Shown here: piece by piece, positions 51,003 through 60,077 of the stretch
How positions within the stretch are numbered: position 1 is the first letter of the stretch
Layout of the letters: the number at the start of each line of letters is the position of its first letter
Source of the DNA: an uncultured Prevotella sp.
Lineage (GTDB): Bacteria > Bacteroidota > Bacteroidia > Bacteroidales > Bacteroidaceae
Assembly: GCA_937907705.1 (NCBI GenBank)
Contig: CALCVP010000001.1
Coordinates: 12,388-76,387 of the forward strand
Direction: 5' to 3'
Length of the DNA: 64,000 nt
Translations under genes and position numbers: made by a program
The notes under the pieces: model-generated
The model's database searches: none
Told to the model about the DNA's origin: nothing
Seen by the model: only the letters and a program-made list of their open reading frames with translations

Positions 51003-54000
51003 TTATGGCAATTTAGGAGTAATGGTAAACGAGAAGCTATGGTTGCCATAGTGCAGGCGATACTGGTCTAATGGCCATGCGCCCCATGAGTTGGTTCCTC
51101 CTACGCCGTAGTGGTCGCTGTCTATATAGAGATTGGTGTATTTAGACTGAGCTACCTGGTAGCTGTGGCGTTGCTCTTTTCCCTTGCCGTCATCAAGGTC
51201 GCTGATGTTGTAGTGTAGAGCAGAAGCATAGAAAGGCTTGTCTGCCACTACGGTAAAGCCAAAACCGTCAGCTGTGGTTTGGGTCCATCGGCGGATATCG
51301 CTTTTGGTTCCATTCTCTTGTGGACGTATGTAGGGGAAGAATTGCTGGTCAGCAGTCTGCTTGTAAATACCGATGCGCATGCAATCTTTACGGTCAGAGT
51401 AGTTCTCTATTGGTCCACGGCCATAGTAAAGGCTTTGATCCATATTGTAAGGCAATTGCATCTGCATGCCGAAGCGGAACATGTCTGCCACCTTTTCGCC
51501 GTCGGTAGCATCCATCTTTTGTGTAACACGCATCGTGCCTTGATTGTCAATAAGGCTGTAAGTAATGGTGAGTGTCGCTTTTACCTCAGGCATGTTGTAG
51601 GTAGCCACTACATCAATCGCATGGCTGTTTTTGTTTTTGGCTGCTTTGATAGAGGTGAGCTGCAACTGAGGATTACGCCAAACAGCAAACTTGTTTTGCA
51701 GGTTGGCACCCATATCATTGTCGGTTGGAGCACGCCAGAAGTTAGGCTGTAATGTGCCACCCTCAGCCAATAGACTCTTTCCTGCAACGTTATATTGCTC
51801 CAAAAGACCTGTTGACTTGTTGAAAGCTACGGTTAACTGATTGCCTTTTATGATAAGTTGACTTGCCTTTTTCTTGTCTTCAATTTTCAGCTTGGGTGTC
51901 TCTTTGTCCGTAGCAGCACTTTCCTGATTTGCAACATTGGCTGTTTTAGGTAAGTCAGTGCGTGCAAATTGAGCGTATGCTACTGTTTGGTTGGCTTCCA
52001 TCAGTGGCTCTGCCTTTTTGAGTTTGAAGTCAACATTAAGTAGCCATTCGCCTTTTGGGGCAGCAGCTGCGGTGCGATTGAATGCAATGTCGATAATCTT
52101 TGTAGATTGAGGTGCTACATCCAAATTGTCGATAGTGCCATTTTCAATGGCTTTTCCATCATTGAGCAGTGTCCATTCCAAGGTATAATTGCTTAAATCT
52201 CTGAAGAAATATTCATTGTAGACACTGACACGCGTCCCTTTTTCAGTAAAAGACAATGCTTTAGCCCATATATCCTGATACTGATAAGCTAATTCATAGG
52301 CATGAGGATTAAGCTGACGGTCAGGTCCAAGAATACCATTGCAGTTGAAGTTATTGTCTGAAGGGTCGTACTTGTTGTAGTCGCCGCCATAGCAATACTT
52401 TTCTTGCTGCCCTGTTCCTGGGTCCAACGTGCTGGCTATTGTTTCGTAGTCGGCTACAGTACGGTTTGCTTTGAAATCGGGTTTGAGGTGCAGAGCCTGG
52501 TCAGAGAAGTCCCAATCGAAGCCTCCTTGCAGTTTAGGATACTTGCGTATCAGTTCCCAATAGTCTTTCAGATTACCGCCAGAGTTACCCATTGTATGGT
52601 TGTATTCACACTGTATGAGTGGTTTGGTGTAGCTGTTGTTGGTAGCATAGGCTTTCGTATCACTCACACTGTAGTACATTGGGCAGAAAATATCGGTGGC
52701 ATGCCCTGTTTTACCAGCCTGCTCATATTGTACAGGACGGCTACTGTCTTGGCTTTTAATCCAGTCATAGGCATCATCGAAGTTCTTGCTGTATTTTGTT
52801 TCGTTGCCAAGGCTCCATACTATGATACTGGGATGATTGAAGTGGATGTCCACATTATGCTGGTTGCGCTCCAATATCTGCTTGGCAAAGAGTGGCGTAC
52901 CGCTGATTGCGTCTTTGCCATATTCAAAGCCATGGCTCTCTTGATTGGCTTCAGCCACTACATAAATGCCATATTGGTCGCATAAGTCATACCAACGGGG
53001 GTCATTAGGATAGTGGCTGGTACGTACAGCGTTGATGTTAAGACGCTTCATTATCTTGATGTCTTGTATCATTCGCTCCAATGTCAGCACATATCCACCG
53101 TCAGGGTCTATCTCATGTCGGTCTGCACCTTTTATAAGGATAGGCTTTCCGTTGACCAATAGCTGGCTATTTTTAATTTCTATTTTGCGGAATCCTACTT
53201 TTACGGGTGCCGTTTCGTAGGGTTTTTGCTGCTTGTCGGCAGTGGTAGCACTGGCAATCAAGGTATATAGGTAAGGCGTTTCAGCAGTCCATTTGTGTGG
53301 ATTGTTGATGGTCAGTGTTGTCTCGGCTATGCCATTAGGCGCTTTGCTTACCGCTTGCTGAGCTACCACATTACCCTCATGGTCCAATAAAGTAAACTTG
53401 GCACTTGTCTTTCCCTTCAGTGTTGCTTTGATGTGCAGTGTACCGTTTGTGTAGTTGTCGGTCAAGTCAGGAGTTACTCTCAAGTCTGTCAATTGGTTCT
53501 TTGCATTTTTTGCATAGAGATAGCTCTGACGGGCTACACCGCTCAGGCGCCAGAAGTCTTGGTCTTCGTCCCAAGAACCATCGCACCAGCGGAATGTCTG
53601 AAAGGCTATAAGGTTGTTGCCTTTCTTTAAGTAAGGAGTGATGTCAAATTCTGCTGCTACCTTGCTGTCTTCAGCATAGCCTACATAATGGCCGTTAACC
53701 CATAGATAGATGTTAGAGGTAACACTGCCGAAATGGGCTATTACTTGCTTGCCATTCCAGTTGTCGGGTAGGGTAATTACTCTTCTGTATGAGCCAACAT
53801 GGTTGTCTTTAGTTGGCACTGCAGGTGGCTGCTCCTTAAAGTGTCCGCGCCAGGCAAAACCAATGTTTACATATTCAGGGTCGCCATACCCGTTGAGTTC
53901 CCACATACCGGGTACTGCCATGGTTTTCCAGCTACTGTCGTCAAAGTTGGTTTCATAAAACTTGGTAGGACGCTGGTCTGCATTGGCAACCCAGTTGAAT

Positions 54001-54221
54001 TTCCATTGTCCGTCAAGCGACAGGTAGTTAACAGACTTTTCGCGCGCATCATTGGCTAAAGCATCCGCATCTTTACCAGACGTATCGTATGCAAAAAAGT
54101 TGGTGTGCATAGGATACCGGTTTACTTGATTAACCTGTAAATCGTGCCATTCAGTAAATGTCTGGGCACTTACTCCCAATGCTGCACCTAAAAAGATAGT
54201 TGTAATCTTAGCTGTTTTCAT
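51003..54221 (-). CDS. Secreted GH2 beta-galactosidase (LacZ type)
   Basis: 1072 aa, larger than E. coli LacZ because of an N-terminal signal peptide (MKTAKITTIFLGAALGVSAQ). Domains follow the GH2 order: sugar-binding jelly roll (about 25-220, with PGMWELNGYGDPEYVN), an Ig-like domain, then the TIM barrel, where E474 in WSLGNETKYS is the acid/base and E539 in LIQCEYNHTMGNSGG is the nucleophile. The C-terminal bgal small-chain domain follows, with YYGRGPIENYSDRKDC. It probably removes terminal beta-galactose from glycans in the periplasm. The neighbouring SusCD pair makes this a probable small utilisation locus. Confidence 0.93.
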   Translation of the reverse strand: MKTAKITTIFLGAALGVSAQTFTEWHDLQVNQVNRYPMHTNFFAYDTSGKDADALANDAREKSVNYLSLDGQWKFNWVANADQRPTKFYETNFDDSSWKTMAVPGMWELNGYGDPEYVNIGFAWRGHFKEQPPAVPTKDNHVGSYRRVITLPDNWNGKQVIAHFGSVTSNIYLWVNGHYVGYAEDSKVAAEFDITPYLKKGNNLIAFQTFRWCDGSWDEDQDFWRLSGVARQSYLYAKNAKNQLTDLRVTPDLTDNYTNGTLHIKATLKGKTSAKFTLLDHEGNVVAQQAVSKAPNGIAETTLTINNPHKWTAETPYLYTLIASATTADKQQKPYETAPVKVGFRKIEIKNSQLLVNGKPILIKGADRHEIDPDGGYVLTLERMIQDIKIMKRLNINAVRTSHYPNDPRWYDLCDQYGIYVVAEANQESHGFEYGKDAISGTPLFAKQILERNQHNVDIHFNHPSIIVWSLGNETKYSKNFDDAYDWIKSQDSSRPVQYEQAGKTGHATDIFCPMYYSVSDTKAYATNNSYTKPLIQCEYNHTMGNSGGNLKDYWELIRKYPKLQGGFDWDFSDQALHLKPDFKANRTVADYETIASTLDPGTGQQEKYCYGGDYNKYDPSDNNFNCNGILGPDRQLNPHAYELAYQYQDIWAKALSFTEKGTRVSVYNEYFFRDLSNYTLEWTLLNDGKAIENGTIDNLDVAPQSTKIIDIAFNRTAAAAPKGEWLLNVDFKLKKAEPLMEANQTVAYAQFARTDLPKTANVANQESAATDKETPKLKIEDKKKASQLIIKGNQLTVAFNKSTGLLEQYNVAGKSLLAEGGTLQPNFWRAPTDNDMGANLQNKFAVWRNPQLQLTSIKAAKNKNSHAIDVVATYNMPEVKATLTITYSLIDNQGTMRVTQKMDATDGEKVADMFRFGMQMQLPYNMDQSLYYGRGPIENYSDRKDCMRIGIYKQTADQQFFPYIRPQENGTKSDIRRWTQTTADGFGFTVVADKPFYASALHYNISDLDDGKGKEQRHSYQVAQSKYTNLYIDSDHYGVGGTNSWGAWPLDQYRLHYGNHSFSFTITPKLP

Positions 54222-54435
54222 TGCTATGGTTAGTTAAAAAATAATGGTATATCAGGTGTTAAGAAACTTTTGCTATCATTCATAACATCTTGTTTCCATC
54301 TGTAAAGGTACGATTTTAATAAGAAGAACAAGGCTATATTAGGGTTCTTTTTTATTAAAAGTTATGAAAATAAGTGTAATAACGACATAAATGATTGATT
54401 AATAGTCTTGGCTGACCGATTTTTGTACATGCCGG

Positions 54436-55026
54436 TTAGATTAATGCTTGTTGCAATTTGCACAGATACCTGTCTATATTTTTGTCGTTGATGCGTTGCC
54501 ATACATCCCCTAAAAGTGCCGCACCGCCAAATCCGTATTGTTTGATAATGGCAATATTGTCGAGCGATATGCCACCAAGCGCTATTACTTTATCGTTGAC
54601 AATGCCTTGCTGAGTGGCTTCTGTCAGTGCCTGTTGACTGAAAGCGGCTTGGTAACCTTGCTTGGATATGCTGTTGAAGATAGGGCTAAGCGTAACATAC
54701 TGGCACGTGGCGCTATACTGTTTCACTTCGCTTAGGCTATGGCATGAGCGCGAAATGCTGCCTTGATGCTGGATAGGAGGCTGAGGATTGCGTTGATTGA
54801 GGTGTACACCCATTAGTCCATATTGCCGGCAAAGGTCAAAATGGTCGTGCACTACTACTTGTGGCAGCCACTGGCTGTCTATCTGTTGTAATAGCTGCTC
54901 GCAGTCGGTAGCCGAAGCGTGAGGCTTGCGTAAGTGCAGCACATCAAGCCCATGTGTGAACATTAGGTTGATAAATGTTGCCTCATTGGGCAGAAATTGT
55001 GGCGGAGTAATAACAATCCATTTCAT
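54436..55026 (-). CDS. ThiE/TenI-like protein
   Basis: 196 aa with a TIM-barrel ThiE fold: LHLRKPHAS (about 31-39), VHDHFDLCRQYGLMGVHLNQ, YVTLSPIFNSISKQGY and VIALGGISLDNIAII. The phosphate-binding LGGI is present, but the Mg/pyrophosphate Asp residues normally seen in ThiE (in NDRVDLA-type loops) are only partly kept (VHDHFDLC). Since the next gene upstream is a full ThiD-ThiE fusion, this copy is more likely TenI, the thiazole tautomerase. It is the second gene of the TPP-riboswitch operon, 78 bases after thiDE. Confidence 0.8.
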   Translation of the reverse strand: MKWIVITPPQFLPNEATFINLMFTHGLDVLHLRKPHASATDCEQLLQQIDSQWLPQVVVHDHFDLCRQYGLMGVHLNQRNPQPPIQHQGSISRSCHSLSEVKQYSATCQYVTLSPIFNSISKQGYQAAFSQQALTEATQQGIVNDKVIALGGISLDNIAIIKQYGFGGAALLGDVWQRINDKNIDRYLCKLQQALI

Positions 55027-55104
55027 AAGTATGTGCTTAAAATTAGTTTGGATACCTATTAATATAGGTATGGCGAGAGAGACTTGCCATACCTGCTTGT
55101 TATT

Positions 55105-56562
55105 CTATTCTGTCAACCGTTGGCAGAACTCCTTCATCTCAGCAACAGGATTTCCAGCGTTGAGCACAGCACCGCTGACGGCAATGCCATTGATGCCAGT
55201 GGCTATAATAGCGGATACATCCTCTGTCAGTATGCCACCAATGGCTACGATGGGCAGACAGATGCCTCTTTGCTTCATTTGTTGTACAATGTGCCGATAC
55301 CCATTGATGCCCAATATCGGGGATAGCTTCTTCTTGGTGCTTGTAAATCTGAAAGGACCGCAGCCTATGTAGTCTGCGCCTTCGGCATGCAATCTCGTTA
55401 TGTCGTCTATGGTGTTGGCGGTGCCGCCTATGATGCTGTCATAGCCCAATAAGGTGCGTGCTTGGTGTATAGGCATGTCATTGCGCCCCAGATGCACGCC
55501 ATCGGCACCTACTGTTTTGGCCAAGTGCACACGGTCGTCAATGATAAAGGTGGCGTCATAGGCAGCGCAAAGAGCCTTTATGCGTTTTGCTTCATCTATA
55601 AACTGCTCGTCAGTGGCATCTTTCATGCGCAGCTGTATCCACTGGCAGCCCCCTTCAAGCGCCAATTTCGCTCCTTCCATATAGTTGTGCTGTTCGTTGC
55701 AATGCGTGATGAATTGTAATTTTACATGCTGGAGTATCTTTACATAGCTGTCGTCATGTGCGGTGGTATATAAAGGGTTGTGCCCGACAGAGCCGTGTCC
55801 ATGACCTATTATGATGTCTTTGTTTCGTAATAAGGCACCATTGATGTATTGTACCGCGTGAGCTACGGCGCTGTCAAGTTCTTCGCCCCGTGCCAGGAAA
55901 GAAGCAATGGCAGACGACAAGGTGCAGCCTGTACCATGTGTATTCTTTGTATCAATGCTGTCGTGTGCAAATGTTTGCATTAATTTTCCGTCTATGTAAA
56001 GCTTGTCTATCTTATGGACACCCTCCAAATGCCCTCCTTTAATAAGAATAGCTTTGCCACCTTTTTGAGCTATCAGTGCTGCAGCTTGGTCCATGTCAGA
56101 AGCAGAATGAATATGAATGCCCGACAGTATCTCAGCTTCCGGTACATTGGGCGTAAGCAATGAAGCCAACGGCAGAAGCTGGTTAACAAAAGTATCCATA
56201 GCGCTAAGGGCCATCAGAGCATGTCCACTGGTAGATACCATAACAGGGTCTATTACAGTCCAGCGGGGTTGGTGACGGCTAAGGGCGTGGGCTACGGCTT
56301 GTATCGTAGGCTCATTGTTGAGCATGCCAATCTTGACTGCATCGACCTTCAGGTCATTCATTACTGCATCTATCTGTGCTTCTACCATATCCGGCGTAAC
56401 AGTTTGCACTTGATTGACGCCTAAAGTGTTTTGGGCGGTTATGGCAGTAACCACTGAGGCTGCATCTACGCCCAGAGCTGTCATGGTTTTGATGTCTGCT
56501 TGCAGACCTGCACCTCCGCAACTGTCAGACCCTGCTATTGTTAGAGCTGTGATGTATCTCAT
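55105..56562 (-). CDS. Bifunctional hydroxymethylpyrimidine (phosphate) kinase / thiamine-phosphate synthase
   Basis: A 485-aa ThiD-ThiE fusion. Residues 1 to about 265 are ThiD: TIAGSDSCGGAGLQADIKT, VIDPVMVSTSG and the anion-hole THGTGCTLSSAIA. Residues about 275-480 are ThiE: IQLRMKDATD, IIDDRVHLAKTVGADGVHLG, YIGCGPFRFTSTKK and VAIGGI. It phosphorylates HMP twice and joins it to thiazole phosphate to give thiamine monophosphate. It lies behind a TPP riboswitch. No thiC, thiG or thiH is in the window, so this operon may serve salvage with synthesis genes elsewhere. Confidence 0.95.
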   Translation of the reverse strand: MRYITALTIAGSDSCGGAGLQADIKTMTALGVDAASVVTAITAQNTLGVNQVQTVTPDMVEAQIDAVMNDLKVDAVKIGMLNNEPTIQAVAHALSRHQPRWTVIDPVMVSTSGHALMALSAMDTFVNQLLPLASLLTPNVPEAEILSGIHIHSASDMDQAAALIAQKGGKAILIKGGHLEGVHKIDKLYIDGKLMQTFAHDSIDTKNTHGTGCTLSSAIASFLARGEELDSAVAHAVQYINGALLRNKDIIIGHGHGSVGHNPLYTTAHDDSYVKILQHVKLQFITHCNEQHNYMEGAKLALEGGCQWIQLRMKDATDEQFIDEAKRIKALCAAYDATFIIDDRVHLAKTVGADGVHLGRNDMPIHQARTLLGYDSIIGGTANTIDDITRLHAEGADYIGCGPFRFTSTKKKLSPILGINGYRHIVQQMKQRGICLPIVAIGGILTEDVSAIIATGINGIAVSGAVLNAGNPVAEMKEFCQRLTE

Positions 56563-56700
56563 TTTATAGTTCTTTTAATAATGTGTTCAAGAGATAGAGG
56601 GTTATGAAAGCTTTGTTGATTATACGAAATGAAAGCATTTGCATATAGGGTACAGACAACAATGCTGTTGCGTTAAAAGCTTTTTGAATGATTTGACATA

Positions 56701-56780
56701 CAACTTCCCTACGGCAGCATTGTCTGCGTCAGGTTCTATGGGTATCATCTCAGCAGCACAACGATGCTGCACCCCCTCTT
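56701..56780 (-). promoter_or_regulatory. TPP riboswitch (THI element)
   Basis: Read on the minus strand: GGGGGTGC (56776-56769), GCTGAGATGATACCC (56754-56740), ACCTGA (56734-56729), AATGC (56721-56717) and GGGAAGT (56709-56703). These are the conserved blocks of the thiamine pyrophosphate aptamer in the right order. The thiDE start is about 140 bases downstream, and the intervening leader holds CAACAGCATTGTTG (56656-56669 on this strand) as a possible switching stem. Binding of TPP should lower thiDE and tenI expression. Confidence 0.93.
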
Positions 56781-56800
56781 GTCCTGTTCTTTTATTACTG

Positions 56801-56808
56801 CAAAGATA
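56801..56808 (-). promoter_or_regulatory. -7 box of the thiamine operon
   Basis: On the minus strand TATCTTTG followed by CA, about 20 bases ahead of the riboswitch aptamer. No TTTG at -33 (it reads TTGG). Confidence 0.55.
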
Positions 56809-57120
56809 CTGCAAATTTATTATATATCCAAGCATGCAGACCTATAAGTAGACGCTTGAAACGAATTTTGAGACAGGCTTTCGCCGTAGATAACAGTTTG
56901 TTGCATGCTGCTATCTCTGTAAAAATGCGTAACAGATAAAATTGCACACTTTCTTGTTTATTTACAAAAATAAGAATTTTAATGCCTTGAAACTGCCTTA
57001 GCTCTGCATGAAATGATGATTGACGTGAAATAACCGCAGTTTCTGTGTGCAAATATAAATGGTTATTGTTCAGTGTATTAGTATTGTAAAGACCGATATT
57101 GTGCAGTTTTTATTGGGCAT

Positions 57121-57237
57121 AAAGCAGTGCGTTATTTTTGTAAAGCTATGCTTTAGCTTCGTAAAGCGGTACTTTGACGTTGCAATATCAGTGCTTTTAG
57201 AGGGCAAAAACACTGATATTGCCCTCTGAAAACACTG
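57121..57237. repeat. 21-22 bp period array R4
   Basis: Units anchored on (A/G)T(G/A)C or ACTG recur at 57127, 57148, 57169, 57191, 57212 and 57234, steps of 21, 21, 22, 21 and 22. The first three read AAAGCAGTGC, AAAGCTATGC and AAAGCGGTAC, recalling the AAAGCAGTGC core of R2. Two overlapping inverted repeats lie inside: AATATCAGTG/CACTGATATT and AGAGGGCA/TGCCCTCT, so alternative folds are possible. It lies in a gene-free 979-base region between the thiamine operon and lon. Confidence 0.65.
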
Positions 57238-57508
57238 AAGTTGTCAATAAACAGCAGTAAAGAATAATTGAAAGTACTGCTAAGCCATTCAGTTTTTATC
57301 TACTTTAAACATTTTGATTGTAAAGATTAATGCTTGCACACTGCGTGAATAAAACCGCTAAAACAAGTGGAGTATGACGGCTGACGGATTGCAAGTAGAT
57401 GCTTCAAATGAATAGTGTAATTATGAACACCTGCTTAATAAGTGATTGTGAAATAGTCAAAAAAACAAAATAATCAGTAACCTAAGATATTATCTCGATT
57501 TAATTACG

Positions 57509-57516
57509 TAACTTTG
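57509..57516 (+). promoter_or_regulatory. -7 box of lon
   Basis: TAACTTTG followed by CA, 26 bases before the lon ATG. No TTTG at -33. Confidence 0.5.
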
Positions 57517-57541
57517 CACCCTTAAAACGGAAATTCTTTTT

Positions 57542-60001
57542 ATGAAAAAAAATACGAATAGTACATTCTCGATGATTGCCGACTACGAGGGTGATATCTC
57601 AAAACTCCTTAATATAGACTATGCAGGTGAGCTGCCGGTGCTGGCCACCCGCAATTTGGTGCTCTTTCCAGGGGTGGTATCGCCAGTGTTGATAGGTCGT
57701 CCTTCAAGTGTCAGTTTAGTGAATAAACTGAAAGACAAGGAGAACGGTGTCTTTGCGGTGTTCTGTCAAAAAGACCCGGAAGTGGAGTCGCCATCGACCG
57801 CTGACTTGTTTGAATATGGTGTATATGCCAAGATAGTAAGGGTACTTGAGATGCCTGGTCCTGGCAACAACCTTACTGTGATAGTGCAGGGCATGGGAAA
57901 ATGCAAGCTGAAAGACATCACAAAGAAGAAACCTTACCTGAAAGGCTTGGTGGAGACAGTGCCGGAAGTTTTGCCCACAGACAAGGATGCAGAGTTTGGA
58001 GCTGCGGTGGAAGACCTCAGAAACAATGCAGTAAGCTATGTAAAGCAAAACGACGAGATACCTGATGAGGCTCAGTTTGCCTTGCAGAATATCAATAATA
58101 AGGTAATACTGCTGAACTTTATCTGCACCAGTCTGCCTATCAGCATTGTCGACAAGATTGCCTTGCTCAAGATTGACGACATGAAGCAGCGCATCTTTGA
58201 GATGCTGAAAGTGCTCAACAAAGAGATGCAGCTGCTCAAGATAAAGCAAGATATTCGTACACGCACCCGCGAAGATATAGATGAGCAGCAGCGTGAATAC
58301 TTCTTGCAGCAGCAGATAAAGAACATCAAAGAAGAGTTGGGCGGTAATGAAGGATACCCCGAACGCAAAGAATTGATGGAGAAGGCAAGCAAGAAGAACT
58401 GGCCTGATGAGGTAGATGCTGTGTTTAAGCGCGAACTGGACAAGCTGGATATACTGAATCCGCAGAGTCCTGAGTTCAGTGTACAGCTAACCTATTTGCA
58501 GACAATGGTCAATCTGCCTTGGGGCACCTACACTGAAGACGACCTTAACCTGAAGCGTGCGGAGCGAATATTGAATAAAGACCATTATGGCATGAAGAAG
58601 GTGAAAGAGCGTATATTGGAATACATGGCAGTACTCAACCTGCGTAAAGACCTCAAATCGCCCATCATCTGCCTGTATGGCCCTCCAGGAGTGGGTAAAA
58701 CCAGCTTGGGCAAGAGTATAGCAGAGGCCATGAAGCGCAAGTATGCACGCATATCGTTGGGCGGTTTGCACGATGAGTCTGAGATAAGAGGACACCGCCG
58801 CACTTATATCGGCGCCATGCCAGGACGCATCATCAAGAACTTGCAGAAGGTAGGTTCGTCCAATCCGGTGTTTATACTGGACGAGATAGACAAGATAACT
58901 CAAAATACGGTAAACGGCGACCCTGCTTCAGCGCTGCTTGAAGTGCTTGACCCTGAGCAGAACTTTGCCTTTCATGACAACTATCTGGATGTGGATTATG
59001 ACCTGTCAAAGGTGCTCTTTATAGCTACTGCCAACGACTTGAACACTATACCACGTCCTTTGCTCGACCGTATGGAGATAATAGAGGTGAGTGGTTATAT
59101 TACAGAAGAGAAGGTGGAGATAGCCAAACGACACCTGATACCTAAGGAAAAGGAAAATACAGGGCTGGGCGATGAAAAGCAATTGGCATTCAACAAAGCT
59201 GCCATTGAGAAAATTATAGAGCAATATACCAGAGAAAGCGGTGTGAGACAACTGGAGAAGCAGATTAACAAGGCACTTCGAAAGTTGGCTTTTGCTAAAG
59301 CGAAAGAAGGTGCATTGCCTTACTATAAGATAACGCCTAACGAGATAGTGGAGTTGCTGGGCAACCCTCCCTTCTACCGCGACATTTACCAAGGCAACAG
59401 TTATGCAGGCGTAGTAACGGGCTTGGCATGGACAAGTGTGGGAGGCGAGATACTGTTTATAGAAACAAGCCTGAGCAAGGGCAAAGGTTCCAAGCTGACC
59501 TTGACAGGTAATTTGGGCGATGTGATGAAAGAGTCTGCCGTATTGGCTCTGGAATATGTTAAAGCCCATGCGGAAACGCTTCATATAGACTATCGTATCT
59601 TTGACCATTGGAACATACATATACATGTGCCTGAAGGGGCTACTCCAAAAGACGGACCATCAGCAGGTATTACAATAGCCACCTCAATAGCTTCGGCTCT
59701 GACACAACGCAAGGTAAGAAAGAACACGGCTATGACTGGTGAGATAACGCTGAGAGGTAAAGTGTTGCCCGTAGGAGGTATAAAAGAAAAGATATTGGCA
59801 GCCAAGCGTGCAGGAATCACGGATATAGTGATGTGTAAAGACAACAAAAAGGATATAGAAGAGATAGCTCCTGAATATTTGAATGGGGTTAACTTCCATT
59901 ATGTGGAGAATGTGCAGGATGTGTGGAACTTTGCACTGACGGATGAGTTGGTAGACAATCCTGTAACATTTGATATTGACGATGATAAAGAAAAACAGTG
60001 A
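57542..60001 (+). CDS. lon: ATP-dependent protease Lon
   Basis: Degrades misfolded and selected regulatory proteins. 819 aa. N-terminal substrate-binding domain (about 30-230, with LPVLATRNLVLFPGVVSPV), coiled coil, AAA+ module with Walker A GPPGVGKTSLG and Walker B VFILDEIDK, and the protease domain with catalytic Ser in PKDGPSAGIT and Lys in VGGIKEKILAAKRAG. Length and motif order are normal. The start MKKNTNSTFS is unremarkable. First gene of a plus-strand row with tgt 76 bases on. Confidence 0.97.
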   Translation: MKKNTNSTFSMIADYEGDISKLLNIDYAGELPVLATRNLVLFPGVVSPVLIGRPSSVSLVNKLKDKENGVFAVFCQKDPEVESPSTADLFEYGVYAKIVRVLEMPGPGNNLTVIVQGMGKCKLKDITKKKPYLKGLVETVPEVLPTDKDAEFGAAVEDLRNNAVSYVKQNDEIPDEAQFALQNINNKVILLNFICTSLPISIVDKIALLKIDDMKQRIFEMLKVLNKEMQLLKIKQDIRTRTREDIDEQQREYFLQQQIKNIKEELGGNEGYPERKELMEKASKKNWPDEVDAVFKRELDKLDILNPQSPEFSVQLTYLQTMVNLPWGTYTEDDLNLKRAERILNKDHYGMKKVKERILEYMAVLNLRKDLKSPIICLYGPPGVGKTSLGKSIAEAMKRKYARISLGGLHDESEIRGHRRTYIGAMPGRIIKNLQKVGSSNPVFILDEIDKITQNTVNGDPASALLEVLDPEQNFAFHDNYLDVDYDLSKVLFIATANDLNTIPRPLLDRMEIIEVSGYITEEKVEIAKRHLIPKEKENTGLGDEKQLAFNKAAIEKIIEQYTRESGVRQLEKQINKALRKLAFAKAKEGALPYYKITPNEIVELLGNPPFYRDIYQGNSYAGVVTGLAWTSVGGEILFIETSLSKGKGSKLTLTGNLGDVMKESAVLALEYVKAHAETLHIDYRIFDHWNIHIHVPEGATPKDGPSAGITIATSIASALTQRKVRKNTAMTGEITLRGKVLPVGGIKEKILAAKRAGITDIVMCKDNKKDIEEIAPEYLNGVNFHYVENVQDVWNFALTDELVDNPVTFDIDDDKEKQ

Positions 60002-60077
60002 TGAATGAGTTCTGTGGTCTGCTGCGGTTGAACCGTAACAGACCATAGAGCGCATGAAGACACGACAGACAGAAAAT

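Noticed and set aside
56620..56835. Minus-strand 71-codon frame upstream of thiDE
   Set aside because: It runs straight through the TPP riboswitch and its promoter; the sequence is explained by the aptamer.
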